Assembly: GCF_040183065.1 (NCBI RefSeq)
Contig: NC_091118.1
Span: 212,405,029-212,469,028 of the forward strand
Direction: 5' to 3'
DNA: 64,000 nt
Source: Periplaneta americana
Lineage: Eukaryota; Arthropoda; Insecta; Blattodea; Blattidae
Shown: positions 31,358-43,258 of the stretch, in pieces
Layout of the letters: each line of letters opens with the position of its first letter
Numbering within the stretch: position 1 is the stretch's first letter
The notes under the pieces: model-generated
Seen by the model: only the letters and a program-made list of their open reading frames with translations
The model's database searches: none
What the model was told of the DNA's origin: nothing
Translations under genes and position numbers: made by a program

Positions 31358-31970
31358 GAACCCTTCAAATCACGTACGGTTTTACGTGAAGAGACGCTCT
31401 TATCGGGGTGGTTATCAGGTTCACTGCGGAAAACCCCATCTCACATTCGGCACTTGAGATTGCAACACTGTTTACAAGTGATATTAGTTTTTTCATTGGT
31501 GAGACGTAACCGAGTTGACTCATGGACAGCCCCAGCTGAAATTAAGCTCTGGTTTCAATTACAAATACTATATTAAATTCGCAAATTATTTGATTACAGA
31601 AAGCTAGGATGTCCCACACTTTGACTCTGTGGACAGCGCACTGTCGTGCCTAGCCCAGCGGTCCGTAGTTCGATTCTCAGTACGGACGGCGATGTTTCTG
31701 CGGCAGTCCTCCATCGTGTCGACCCCACGGACAGGGAAGCTCACAATGTAAATGTGTCACGTGTTGATCAAATGAAATCCCCTCTCCTACTGTACTATGG
31801 CTTGCAGGAATAATATTAATTTATTTTATGGTTGTGGCATAACAGGCGAAATGAAACACAGAAAGAAGGAGAAAGTTGGGCTTACTTTCTCTTAATTATT
31901 ACTGTTTACATGAAAGCAAGCAGAATAAGTGAAACTGTTATTGTTGTTAACCACGATGATGATAATGACG
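31358..31970. other. Weak tRNA-like motif, otherwise nothing
   Basis: GTCCGTAGTTCGATTCTCAG near 31668 resembles a box B, and the flank near 31615-31760 could be a decayed SINE. No box A of quality was seen. Confidence 0.3.
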
Positions 31971-31971
31971 A

Positions 31972-32218
31972 GTCCACATCTGTGGAGTAACGGTTAGCGA
32001 GTCTGGCCGCGAAACCAGGTAGCCCGGGTTCGATTCCCGGTCGGGGCAAGTTACCTGGTTGAGGTTTTTTCCGGGTTTTCCCTCAACCCAATATGAGCAA
32101 ATGCTTGGTAACTTTCGGTGCTGGACTCATTTCACCGGCATTATCACATTCATCTCATTCAGACGCTAAATAACCTAAGCTGTTGATAAAGTGTCGTAAA
32201 ATAACCTACTAAAATAAA
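31972..32218 (+). mobile_element. SINE family D copy 3
   Basis: The head TCTGTGGAGTAACGGTTAGC and box B GGGTTCGATTCCCGG lead to the ATAACCTACTAAAATAAAAT end. A (GAT)n run follows at once. Confidence 0.88.
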
Positions 32219-32226
32219 ATAAAAAG

Positions 32227-32227
<1 letters not shown>

Positions 32228-32278
<51 letters not shown>
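32228..32278. repeat. (GAT)n microsatellite
   Basis: About 17 GAT units directly follow a SINE 3' end. GATGATGATAATGACGA also lies just left of the SINE head, so the run probably grew from the target site. Confidence 0.92.
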
Positions 32279-32282
<4 letters not shown>

Positions 32283-32413
32283 CGAAACGCATTTTGTACC
32301 ACACATAGGCGGAGAGAGAACCGTTTCGTTGGGGGGGGGGGCAAAGCAAAACTATAGAATCCCGATATAACGAGATTATGGGAGACATCATTTATCTCCT
32401 TCCCCCGTTATAG

Positions 32414-32581
32414 CACAGTCACGAAGCTTGAGTTTTGAGAATGCTAGGAACAATTGACTGTGCCGGTACTATTTCGCATTGTCTGTAATGAGGCGATATT
32501 AGCGATCCTAGTGGTTAGCAACTATCTCTGGAAACATATTTACTACGTATTGAGCTTCGTGACTGTATATACTAGACTGTG
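32414..32581. mobile_element. MITE family M, inverted copy with end deletion
   Basis: Relative to the 13151 copy this one is reversed. Its left end has lost about 14 bases between two ACAGTC motifs, so CACAGT joins directly to CACGAAGC. The flanks GTTATAG and GTTAAAG resemble a 7-bp duplication with one change. Confidence 0.8.
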
Positions 32582-33992
32582 GTTAAAGCTTGACCTTGGT
32601 ACAGTATGTCGGAATATGATCATTCAGAGGTGAATATTTCAAAATCCACAAAATTTATCCGATTTGTTTGAAATTGATCATGGATACTAAGTATGTTATT
32701 AGTAATGGACATACAAGTTTCAACTTTCTAAGTACAATAATAGTTCTGTAAATATTAATAATTTTATAAAACTTTATATCGTTTGATATAAAATGCTCCA
32801 TGCACCATATTGTAAGAAATTTTCAATATTTCTTTTTATTTATAGTATATGTTCAGAGAAGGTATATAAAGAATGATAAGTATTAGTTTATTACGGGAAT
32901 AATATAGTAATACCGTTATCTTGGTTTTAATTTCATACTTTTAAGGGCACAAAATCAAAAACTAACATCGGAATATCAAAATAAAGATAATAAAAATGAA
33001 AAAAAAAAATTCATTTTTTCTTCGGTTTTGTTCGAAAATTTCACCTCTGCCTTCCCTTAATAAAAGTATTGTAAAATAAAGTAAAATTGTAACAAAATGT
33101 GAGTATACAGACAATTTCACTTTTTTTTTTCCTTGTACAGAGGAGGGACCCGAAGGCTTGCACTGCAGCCTGAGGCTTATTGTGCTTACCACTCCTATGC
33201 TGTGAATTATTGGGTAGCCGAACGGCCGCGCTCTTGTACAAGTACAGCACGCCGCACCGTGAACTTTACCCGGACTATTGTATGGATGATATGTGAATTA
33301 ATAATGACGGGCTAATGTGAGGGTGGCAATGCTGTTTTTATTTTGAGACGCCTTTGATTTAAGATTCTTATGTCGTCTGATACCGAGATACAATTTGTGA
33401 TAACTCTAGCAAATATTCCGGTCACTCCCACATACGGCGGTGATTACGAGCTGAGGATAGAGAAATGGATCGTAGGCAAGAGTACCCGTAATAATATTAG
33501 TCACTCATGAGGAAATTATGGTAAATGTCGTAAAGAATTGCATAATGACAATTTATTGGCGTTGTTCCCGCTGCGCTCGCTGGTGAGATTACGAAACTTT
33601 TTTTGTTTATGTTTACTTCATACTGTTTATATCTTAATTAGTATTAAATATACCCTACATATTAAAATTGTATTCTCTAATTATAGGTTCAGTATCAATT
33701 TTCGCAAAGCTTTGTCAAGGACAATGTCATTAGTTTCCCAGTACATAAAATTACCTTATCTTCAATTGTAGTTCAACAGTATGTTTTCAAATGTTGGTGG
33801 ACATGATTGTCGATCGTCATATTCCCAGAAGCCATTGCGCCAAAATTAGCCGTGAAGGCTGGCTTCGCATGTTCTGAAGAGCAACATGTTTATGAGTTTT
33901 TGTGAAATTTTATTTATATGTCAAGTATTAAATATACGTAGGCATCAAACTATATTGAATTGTTTACCATCTTGATTAAGTGTATATTTTAG
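32582..33992. other. Region upstream of IFRD, no defined feature
   Basis: AT-rich with several short frames lacking domains. A GC-richer spot near 33555-33590 with GCTGGTGAGA could be a 5' UTR exon donor for the gene starting at 34019. That is inference only. Confidence 0.35.
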
Positions 33993-34018
33993 GCCGGTTC
34001 GGAATTCAGGAAGAAGAC

Positions 34019-34049
34019 ATGCCAAAAGGAAAGCGAAAGGGAAAGTCAG
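34019..34049 (+). CDS. IFRD: IFRD1/2 homologue, coding exon 1 (start)
   Basis: ATG at 34019 opens MPKGKRKGKS and stops at a consensus donor (G then GTGAGT, GT at 34050-34051), phase 1. Vertebrate IFRD1 also starts with MPK followed by a basic run. The split codon joins in frame with exon 2 at 52316, giving a codon for Ala. The preceding bases have a G at -3. An AG preceded by TATATTTT at 33983-33992 is a possible acceptor, so a non-coding first exon may lie further upstream. IFRD proteins are helical-repeat co-regulators linked to histone-deacetylase complexes and, in mammals, to ribosome binding; which role applies here is unknown. Confidence 0.7.
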
Positions 34050-35505
34050 GTGAGTGTCATGCTTTCAAGACCTTGGGATAGAAATAGATCATTATGGCCG
34101 ATGGGTCCACGTTTTATGGCCAATACAGTATGCTAAATTCAAACATATGTTGTTTTAATATGTATGATTAGTTCTAATATAGTGCTTAATTCATGCAATG
34201 ATTATATTCGTATTGCAACGTGGTTAAAGCAACGCATATTGAACATGCCACTCGTCTCCAGTTTTGTGAAATACTCTTAATTTGTATAATTTGTGATGTT
34301 ATATTGTTAGTTTTAGTCTGACAGTAATATAGATATATCAGAGTGGTTTATATTTAAGCAGTTTGTGCAATTATACAATTCTAGAGATAAAAAGCATTGT
34401 AGCATATGCTCCTATAATCTAACTTTCATAATCATCTGAATTTATGCAATAAACATAAACCAGAAACATTCAAACGTAAAAGTTTGTTTGTTATTAATGT
34501 TGTAATGCCCTACATTGGTATTGACAATACAATTTTATGATTTATAAGAAGAATTATGAAGTCTGAGGCATGTCTATGGTACCACCGTAAGACTGGGGTA
34601 TTATATTGTCAATTGAAAATCATTATGAACAATAGGCGATTATTTTCTACTGTTTCATTAGGGACAGTGTTATTTTAATACAGATATAATGTATGTAATT
34701 CTCCAGAAAAGCTGTACTAAAGGACGCAATTTGCTTTTTCCCAGGTACCTCGTTTAGTATATATATAGTTCTTCTAGAGAATTACCTACCAGAAGGTAAT
34801 TTTGTTGTGAGACAGTTTATTATTAGACCTACGTGTAAAATTAAAATTGCCGCCTTGATTTGGTTTAGTAAATAGGCCTGTGTAGGTAGTAGGCTACGTT
34901 TATCGTGTCACTTTACTTAGTACATGAGATGTCAGAGAAAACCACAGAATATTAAGATGAAAACTAATTAGATTATTTTATTTAATCCTGTGATTTTCGA
35001 TAAAGACCACTTTACACCATTAGCATAAAACCTACTGAATGTCTATTAGTATATAGGCTACACAATTAAATATGTTCTGTTAGATTCAGAGAAATAGTTG
35101 ATAGAGTTTTGTAGCTATATTTACAACACCTTTTCCTTTTGTTGTCGTTTTTGAGTCTTTGTAGTAGACCGGTATTTTTTCAAATTAGGCCTATAATTCC
35201 AACAATAGGTAATAGATGGAAAAATATCGGTTTCACTGGTTCATGATTAGGGCTAGGATTTTGATGACCTATAAATCATGAAAAAATGTCCTAAAAACAA
35301 TGCATTTATGACCTAAAAAACGTTCAAAACTGCCCTAAAAATTGATCTTACATAATTGGCTTAGTAGGAAAAGAGGTTTTGTACTATTTAATAATGTTTA
35401 GACTAGTAATTAAATTAAATTTTAAATAATTTTGTCTAAGTAGTACGGTACACTTTAATTAATTTTTTTACCTGATGTACTTAGTTTCCGTGTATGATCG
35501 TTCAC
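34050..35505. other. IFRD intron 1, first part: no feature
   Basis: AT-rich intron DNA. Intron 1 runs from 34050 to 52315 and holds the elements listed below up to that point. Confidence 0.5.
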
Positions 35506-35510
35506 TTCTG

Positions 35511-35590
35511 CTTCGGCATGTGGACGTGAGTTCAACAGTCAGCGGTCGATCTTGGCCCTTCATGGGCTGTAGCGCCATGGATTTACTTTA
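35511..35590 (-). mobile_element. SINE family C, fragment of the 3' part
   Basis: CTTCGGCATGTGGACGTGAG and CCCTTCATGGGCTGTAGCGC are the complement of the left end of the copy at 15581-15925, so the strand here is opposite to that copy relative to +. Only about 80 bases remain. Because the family C copies at 15581 and 48231 are minus-oriented, this piece is in fact plus-oriented SINE sequence; the strand label is uncertain. Confidence 0.6.
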
Positions 35591-35986
35591 CTTTTAGTTC
35601 CCATGTAGTCTACCACAAGGCCACTCTTATCCGGAATTAGCAGGTATAGAGGAGTCTATATTGGAGGTGTAGTTGGACTGATCCACTGCATGGGGTGTAC
35701 TATGTTAAAGTGGAAATATTTGTGTAGAAAAACGATTAAAATATTATATAAAATAATGGGTATTCATGGACAAAATATGTAAAGAAAATATCAAAGGAAA
35801 TAAATATTATTTTATAATAATAATGGACATTTATGGCCAAAATTAAATGAAAATACCTAAAAAATGACCGAATAAAACAAAAGATGCTCTTATGAGTTGA
35901 AACAGGCAAAAAATGCAAAAAAAATGCCCTAACAAATATGTCTTAAAACACTCAGTTTATCACATAACATATCAATACTAAAGCAG

Positions 35987-36300
35987 CTATGTTTCTGGCT
36001 TACTAGAAAAAAGATGCAATTTCATCAAAATCCTAGCCCTACTCATGATAATGAGGGATAGTTTACATCCGAAATCTTTTGTCGTGGAAAGACTCATCAT
36101 GCCATGTTTGCGGTTTTTTATGGGAAAGGTAAATGCGGTTGCTTTCCATTGCTTTCTACACAACACACTCTTTCGCATCTCAAAAGATCCCAGGGGCCCC
36201 AGTGTGGAGGTCAGGAGAGAGGATTTGACCAATTACACTCTCCGGATTTCACTGAAATTCACCACAAGGGTTGAATATCAGTTCTACCGGGGTTTTTGAT
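35987..36300. other. Unidentified open-frame region
   Basis: Both strands have frames of 80-84 codons between 35987 and 36299. The region is less AT-rich than its flanks and may be a decayed coding repeat. No family recognised. Confidence 0.25.
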
Positions 36301-36755
36301 TATTGGGTATAATAGAATGAATTTTATTATCATTTTTTTCACACATTAAACATACCGTGTGAACCTGTAATATAGTAAGGGTCACGTAAGAACAGTTCCT
36401 AAACAGCAAATATTGCCATCTTGTCATTGTTGGAACTGTTACCAGATATCACCATATTATGAAGTCTGTGGCTGGGAGGAAAAAGGTCTTAAGTCAATTC
36501 TTTTTGAAAATGAGATTTCTATATATTCTGAAAGCGGAAACAATTCTCTACAATCTGGTAGAACGGCTAAAGTCAAATAAGACTCCTGACTGGATTTATA
36601 GAGCGTTACCAAATGTCCTAAGTACTTTTTGAATCGAGCACACACAGAATGAAGGACTTAAGAATATTTAATACTTTATTCCATACAAACATCAAATGTT
36701 TACTTTCCATGCTTCCCTATGAAAAAGGTCTAACTTGTATTTTAGCCATTTTATC

Positions 36756-36950
36756 CAAGGGCGTATTTTGCGGGCTACCGGCGGTAGCCCAAGGAAATTA
36801 CAAAAGAAAAAGTTTATAATATAACATAATGTAATAATTTTGTATTATTAGTTTTATCATAGTAATTAAAATTAAAGTAATTGTTAGATATATTTTGTGT
36901 AATAATAGGGTCAGCGGTAGCCCAAACCCTTTAACCAGTATACGCCACTG
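36756..36950. mobile_element. hAT MITE, copy 1 (195 bp)
   Basis: ATTTTATC at 36748-36755 and 36951-36958 is a perfect 8-bp duplication. The ends are CAAGGGCGTATTTTGCGGGC and (complement) CAGTGGCGTATACTGG. Inside the left end is a 19-bp near-palindrome, GGGCTACCGGCGGTAGCCC. A reversed copy is at 45310-45505. Confidence 0.93.
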
Positions 36951-36958
36951 ATTTTATC

Positions 36959-39635
36959 ACATACTGATGCCCTTTCTTTTTAAAACTTTAAGCACCAGGG
37001 TAAACAGTCCTATAATTGTTTAAGACCCATTTTGCATTCCTAATAATGTACATTTCTCATTTATTTTGACATGAAATAGGTCTTATGTTTAATAGTCCCT
37101 TCTACTCAGTTTGGCTTCTGGTCTTAAAAGGGCTTAAGTGCGGTTATTTTTGGAAATAATCAAGAAAATTGTTAAATGAGCAACATTACCTATTTTAGAA
37201 GAAATATAAACAAATAATATACAGGAAAAAAACCCTTAATTAAAAAAATCTCTATAATTGACACCAATTTCAATCTTTCTACTGCTCTCCTGAAAAGTAT
37301 AAAATTTTTACTTAAGACCTTTTTCCGCCCAGCCACAGAAGTAAAATCACGATCCTATGTACTGAATGATTTATTTACTTACCATACTTTACCTTTATGT
37401 TGGAAGATTATTCTAAATAATTCAATAATTTGTGACACATTTTCGTAGGCAAACTATACGAGAAAGGGATCAGCATGTTAGGTATTTTATCTGGCAATAT
37501 GAAATTCATTGGTTTGACTAAACAATTGATTCACGAGATTTAACCTAAAAATGTAAAGATCACATGAAATTATTAGTACTAACTCTGAAAACTGAATACC
37601 ACCATGAAATGTATACTTAAGAATACATACCCCTCATAATTTTGCTATTCTAGTTATAATTTGCTGTCTCCGTGAGCATAATTTCTTCTCCATTATCTTC
37701 ATTTGGTTAAATCTAAAAACAGAATGCCAGTTATCCCCACTCTCGCAGCACGCTTAATGCTTTCTCGGTGCAATCGTTGCCATGCTTTTCCCTCTTTTTG
37801 ACATTATTGTAATAAAAATCTAAACACGAAAGAAATTCATTAAAATGTGAACTGATATTTCTACGATTACCCACCTGCATTACCACACCCAAGTATTTTA
37901 TACTAGTGGCTTGGGCAGCAAATGCTGCAAACTAAGTTCATTAGACGTTCAAATAAACATTTTTCAGATTTATTTTCAATGAAGAATACCAGACATTCTG
38001 AAAGTTATTTGCTTCCATAATAATGAAAGATTCTCTCTCGAGCCAATACTGAAGAGAACCACGCATATAAATATCTACATCACACCACTATTAAATATAT
38101 GAAAAAGACCCAATCCCACTTGATTAATAACTATAAAAATATTTGATTTTTAATAATATTATTATCTTACGTAAGTTTTATAGCTTTCAGTAACATATAC
38201 TATATAAACTATATAGCTGCCAATCAGTAAAATATAGAAATCAAAATCTAATTTAAGTTATTCTCTACATCTACTTATATAACCCCAAAACGTTTCACTT
38301 TCATATCATCAATATAGCATTAATATGTATAATTAATGAAAAATAGTCACATCATGGCATTAACTACAATAATATTTCATTTCTAATGGAAATAATGTCG
38401 TCAAACCACCTCAAGTTTTGTAGTTTTTAATATCCAATACACAGCTGTACCCAGAAAATTAGACACCACAGAATCGAACTTGAAAATTATTTTTAGGAAG
38501 TTAAGTTTTTAATAACCAATTTAATTTGAGCTCTAAATTATGTCAGCATTCTTGCTGATCATGGCCTTCGTGTAATATTGTTTACTGTAATGTGTGTTTT
38601 GTTTTATTCTGAAATGCAGTTAGCTAGTTCTCAAAACTGACGACAGATGGATTTTGGAAAATAGGAAAGTTATGTTGAAAAATTGACATTTCACTGAAAA
38701 CTACTATTTTTCTGAAAAACTTTGAGTTCCAAGCTTCAAAATGAGGGGTCATTTATTAAAATCCGTTCAGCCGTTTTCCCGTAATTTCCATTACCAGTTC
38801 AATTTATATATACATTTATTTACACTTAGCCTACCTGACTGTAGTCTTGAATTGTAACTACTCTGTGTAGAGGCTGAGAGGGGGAAGCAAACAAAATAAG
38901 AATGTTTAATTATTTTAAAAAGTATTAAATTTTTATCTCAACAATTGAAAATGACTCACCACAAAAATGTAAGTAATAGAAACATTGATCTATTACATAA
39001 TGTGTGTCAATAATCCAATACAGTTTATATTCAAAAGGAAATTTATTAACATCATTAATGAAGTTATATTTTAACCCATTGCAAAAGTGATGCATTGCGA
39101 TTTAGAAGATCTTCCTAAAGTAGGATATTTTTACGTATGCATACTCTATAGTCTATAACTATGTGACCATCACAGCCCAACGGAAGGAATAAAAATTGCT
39201 GCAGGAAGTTTTGTTATTCCCGTTGCTATGAATTTAATGTTAGTTTTACTTCAGTTTAAAAATTGTACTTTAATGTGTGTTGAAATATACAACCATGGTC
39301 ATCCGTGAATTTGTGTTTAAGAGAGAATTAATATTTTAATAAAAGAAAGACAGAAACATGAAAGTAATTTTGATTTCTTTTAAGCACTATCCGCTCTCAT
39401 GTCCATATATAGTTCTCTGCCTCTCATTTATTAACTTTAAGGGTTTTTTTTTTTTAACTTTCAGGGCATTTTCATGTAAATGGAAGGGCATTTTATTGGT
39501 CATTTTCAGCTATTTTTAGGTCAACATCCGCCCACTTTTATAAGAGTCGTCTTATATTTCGTAGAAAATTCTCCCCTTGCTGCTGTCCATAATGCCACTG
39601 TCTACCTGCAAACTACAATCACATCATTCATTCAT
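36959..39635. other. IFRD intron 1: no recognisable feature
   Basis: About 2.7 kb of AT-rich DNA without repeats that I could match or exon-like frames. Confidence 0.4.
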
Positions 39636-39733
39636 ACTGTTCTGCCCAAAGACAGGTCTTTCAATGCAAATCCAGCATTCTCCAATCTTCTCTATTTTCC
39701 GCATTCCTCTTAGTCTCTGCATACGCTCGATAT

Positions 39734-41145
39734 CAGGGGCGGCTTTCGAAGAGGGGCTGCGGAGCTGCAGCACCCCCAGACATTTGTGGCCCTTGTCTCG
39801 TTTTATGTTGTGAAATACATTATACAGTCTCTATTTAGCAGCTCGAATTTTTTTATAAAATTTCGCTCTCATTGACATGCACGCAATCGTTAGTGAAGTC
39901 ACTCCCTCCCCTGGAGCTGCCAGTCTCGTCTCGGATGCTTTGCGCGTTAGTTTTACCCCTCCCCCTGCTGCCCCTCACCGTGACTCCTGAGTTTCCAGGC
40001 GCTGCAAAATTTGTAGCAGTTTGTCAGTAGCGCGCAGTTTTAAATACATTTTCTTTAATGTTGTGAGTATAACAAGTGCAACAATGTTTAATTCTGTACA
40101 ATATTTACAGTCTATTCAGTTGAGTACCTTAACAATTCAGGAGAAATGTGAAATTAGGTGCCCATCAGTTGATGAATCTCATAATGGAAAGAGCAGCTAA
40201 ACAAAATACAAAGGCCCGCATATTTATTGCTAATTTAGCCAGTATCCCTGCTTTCTTTTCTCGATCTCCTCACAGTCTGTATTAGGTTAATGTGTTTCAA
40301 AGACAATTCCATCAGCTGGGGCAACAAGATGGAGTTTTAAAATAAGAACAGTAAATGTTGTTCATGAGAAGAAGGGCCATTGCTAGAATGTTTTCAAACC
40401 ATAATGGAATCTGAAACATCTAACAACATAACAATAAATGAGGCAAGCACGGATCAGTGCACAGTTGAGCAGCGAGATCTGTGAAAATGAAAACCCTAAA
40501 AAGCGTCGTAAGGTCAAGGGATTCAGACAAGGGTTGCGGCAGCCAAGTAAGCGTGTAACCTCATTATCACACAAGCTAACATCCGATTCTAATTCATAGA
40601 TCAACTGATATTATCTTCTCTTCTGTGTCAAGAAAAATTTGAATGCTACAAAAGCTCATTTCCTGAAAATGACCTAAATGTATGTGTGAAGCTTTTTCCA
40701 ATGTTCGATAAAGACAAACTAAAAACGGAACTCACTGTGTTGTGTCAGAGACAAGAATTCAGAAATATCAGTGACGCAGTCAAGCTCTTGCAGTTTCTTC
40801 TATCTGAGAACTTGCAGGCCTCATTTTCAGAAGTTGTGGAACTACTACGCATAGCTACCACCATACCAATGACAACTTCCGAACCAGAGCGTTGCTTTTC
40901 GTGCTTGAAGAGAGTAAAATCCTATCTTAGAAATACGATGAGAGAAGTGACCGCATTAGCTATGTTTTCAATTATTAAGACTATGTTAAACGACATACCG
41001 GATTTTAATAAGATGATGATTAAAAAGTTTGCAACCTACAAGACAAGGCGCATGGAACTAATCTTTAAATAAAATAAGTTGCTTGGTTTATTTTTGTACG
41101 CAGCCCCCCCCCCCCCCTTAATTCAATACCCACGAGCCGCCGTTG
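39734..41145 (+). mobile_element. hAT element (1412 bp) with transposase C-terminus
   Basis: CTCGATAT at 39726-39733 and 41146-41153 is a perfect 8-bp duplication. The left end is CAGGGGCGGCTTTCG and the right end (complement) CAACGGCGGCTCGTGG. Runs of C flank both inner ends. The element lies inside LINE family B, and the empty site is preserved near 26790. Confidence 0.93.
40686..41072 (+). pseudogene. hAT transposase C-terminal dimerisation domain
   Basis: A 128-codon frame ends in TAA at 41072. Residues about 50-80 read LLRIATTIPMTTSEPERCFS followed by a LKRVKSYLRNTM segment. This is the hAT C-terminal dimerisation signature (IP-T-S-ERSFS-LKRIK-LR-TM), which also supplies the last catalytic Glu. 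The N-terminal zinc finger and most of the RNase H-like core are missing or scrambled (40069-40680), so it is non-functional. Confidence 0.85.
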
Positions 41146-41793
41146 CTCGATATACTTTAATATCGTCTATCATCTGATACCTTCTTCTGCCCCGAACTCT
41201 TCTCCCGTTCACCATTCCTCCCAGTGCATCTTTCAGTAAGCAGTTTCTTCTCAGCCAGTGACCCAATCAATTTCTTTCTCGCTTCCCATCAGTTTGAGTA
41301 TTACTCTTTCTTCATCCACTCTGACTTGCACAGCTTCATTTCTTATTCTGTCTGTCATTTTCACACGTTCCATTCTTTTCCATGTGCGCATTTCAAATGC
41401 TTCTATTCACTTCGTCGTAAAGTCCGTGTTTCTGCCCCCCTTCCAGTGCCACACTTTACACAAAGCACTTCATTAGTATCTTAGTTTTTTTTCCAGAGGT
41501 CCGCAGAAGATGCTCCTTTCTCTTTTAAAAGCTAACTACAATCACACATACTGTTTACTCGTAAGCGACTATTCTCAAATTATGTTGATATGTAGCGAGC
41601 TTTTTTTTGGGGGGGGGTGGAGTTTTGCATTGGGTCATAGACCGGAGCTATTTTTCGGACCCATGGCTGGAGAGAGCAGAGAAAGGGATCTATTAGGTCC
41701 GTTTCCACTAGCTACTTTCCAGAACTCTAATATATTATTATTTCCGAAACTTAAATTACTTTCTCCGAAATTATGTACACTTTTCCGGATATA

Positions 41794-42060
41794 TATTTTT
41801 TTAGTAGGTTATTTTACGACGCTTTATCAACATCTTAGGTTATTTAGCGTCTGAATGAGGTGAAGGTGATAATGCCGGTGAAATGAGTCCGGGGTCCAAC
41901 ACCGAAAGTTACCCAGCATTTGCTGCATTTGCTCATATTGGGTTGAGGGAAAACCCCAGAAAAAAAACCTCAACCAGGTAACTTGCCCCGACCCGGAATC
42001 GAACTCGGGCCACCTGGTTTCGCGGCTAGACGCGCTAACCGTTACTCCACAGGTGTGGAC
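41794..42060 (-). mobile_element. SINE family D copy 4
   Basis: TTCCGGATATA at 41783-41793 and 42061-42071 (11 bp) is the target duplication. The minus-strand head CCACACCTGTGGAGTAACGG and 3' end AATAACCTACTAAAAAAA are intact. A GCATTT duplication occurs near 41920. Confidence 0.92.
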
Positions 42061-42071
42061 TTCCGGATATA

Positions 42072-42882
42072 ATTCAACATTTTTCGAAATACTAAAAATT
42101 GAAAAAATATTAGTTACACATTACATAAGTAAATTAAGTTGAATGTCTTATTTTTGATATTATAAGTAATGTCTTTTGTGCGTAACCTGGAGAAGTATAA
42201 GTTATAAGTAAGTTATATAATAAACGATTTTAATTGTATTTCAAAATAATGGTTCAGGAATATAAATTGTAAACAGCAGTATCATCCTCAGCATGATACA
42301 GGAACAGATTTGTTACGGAAAGGATAAGGCGTGTGATGAAAAAGCATGTGTTACCTTCGTTATACTTATTTTTAACCATAGTTTTTCCTTCATTTTCTGT
42401 AGCAGTCGCTGTTTAGAGTTATGTCTGCGTATTGATAAGGAAGTTATGAGACTTTGTGAGAGATTATTATTCCACATGGAAAGGTCTACATTTTACTGCA
42501 CGACATGTAGCCTACTATTTATAGATTTTCATAGCTATGGGTATTTATGGCTGTTGAAATATTACCGATTGTATTACAACTGCCATTCATGCTTAATGAG
42601 GAAAACAATCGATATAGTTTCTCAAAATAGGACATTATGCCAGCTTTATGTACTTTTGCAATCGTACTGCTTTCTTATGGATTTCATACCGACATATTTA
42701 TGTTGTACATATTTGAAAACTTTTTGTGGTAGTAGGTAAAATATGAACAGCATCAGTAACGTCAAGTTGGCTTCCAGTCTCGAGCACTTGACACCAGAGT
42801 CATTGCCTTCTCTCGACTGGCCTTGGCTTAATTGGTAGCTAATATTCACCTTGTACTTGTATCTCCGCAGGTTGTTCGACTT
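42072..42882. other. IFRD intron 1: no supported feature
   Basis: It includes a 148-codon frame (42293-42739), rich in Cys/Leu/Tyr, with no recognisable family or splice context. Confidence 0.3.
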
Positions 42883-42951
42883 TGAATCATTGCTTACGTG
42901 ATAACCACAGCTCGACTGTTTCCAGCTGGTTATAACGTAAGCAATGATTCA
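42883..42951. repeat. Near-perfect hairpin, about 28-bp arms
   Basis: TGAATCATTGCTTACGT at 42883 is matched by ACGTAAGCAATGATTCA ending at 42951. Pairing extends inward through ATAACCA/TGGTTAT. This may be a tiny MITE or foldback. No duplication was identified. Confidence 0.7.
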
Positions 42952-43139
42952 CAGTAGAGCGTCGATTATCACGTTGCACACAACTGCGGCGGTTATGGAA
43001 GCCTCGATAATCGTCGCATTTAGTTTCGAAAATAAAATTATCCACATACAAACATCTTACTTTTTGGTTATAATTTTGTGCAACATTATATAGACGTATT
43101 ACAATAAATGTAAGTCCTTAATTCTATCTTGTTTAATTT

Positions 43140-43256
43140 AATAAAAATATTATTGCATTCTTAACGTAGGTTAGAGTCATTTCTAAAGTTTTTAAACACG
43201 ACAAGAATAGTATAAAAGCAGAATTTTCAGCTTCAATTTTCAGTTTTTACAGTTTA
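43140..43256. repeat. Local duplication, left block (partner about 45050-45165)
   Basis: AAACACGACAAGAATAGTAT to TTTTTACAGTTTATA aligns with AAACACGATAAGAGTGGTAT to TTTTTTACAGTTCATA at 45095-45165. Continuation to the right resumes after the MITE, at 44495 and 45166. Confidence 0.6.
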
Positions 43257-43258
43257 TA

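Larger units (their letters stand above)
39636..41525 (-). mobile_element. LINE family B, copy 2, split by a hAT element
   Basis: The outer parts 39636-39733 and 41146-41525 together match 26712-27185 (from the TTCTGCCC end through TCTTCTCAGCCAGTGACCCA). They carry the same minus-strand YAETKR-type peptide remains. The interruption at 39734-41145 has a hAT duplication. Confidence 0.75.

Noticed and set aside
32159-32391. Poly-Ile and poly-Ser frames
   Set aside because: They translate the (GAT)n microsatellite.
42293-42739. 148-codon frame with many Cys/Leu/Tyr
   Set aside because: No family motif, no splice context and an amino-acid mix typical of random AT-rich DNA.
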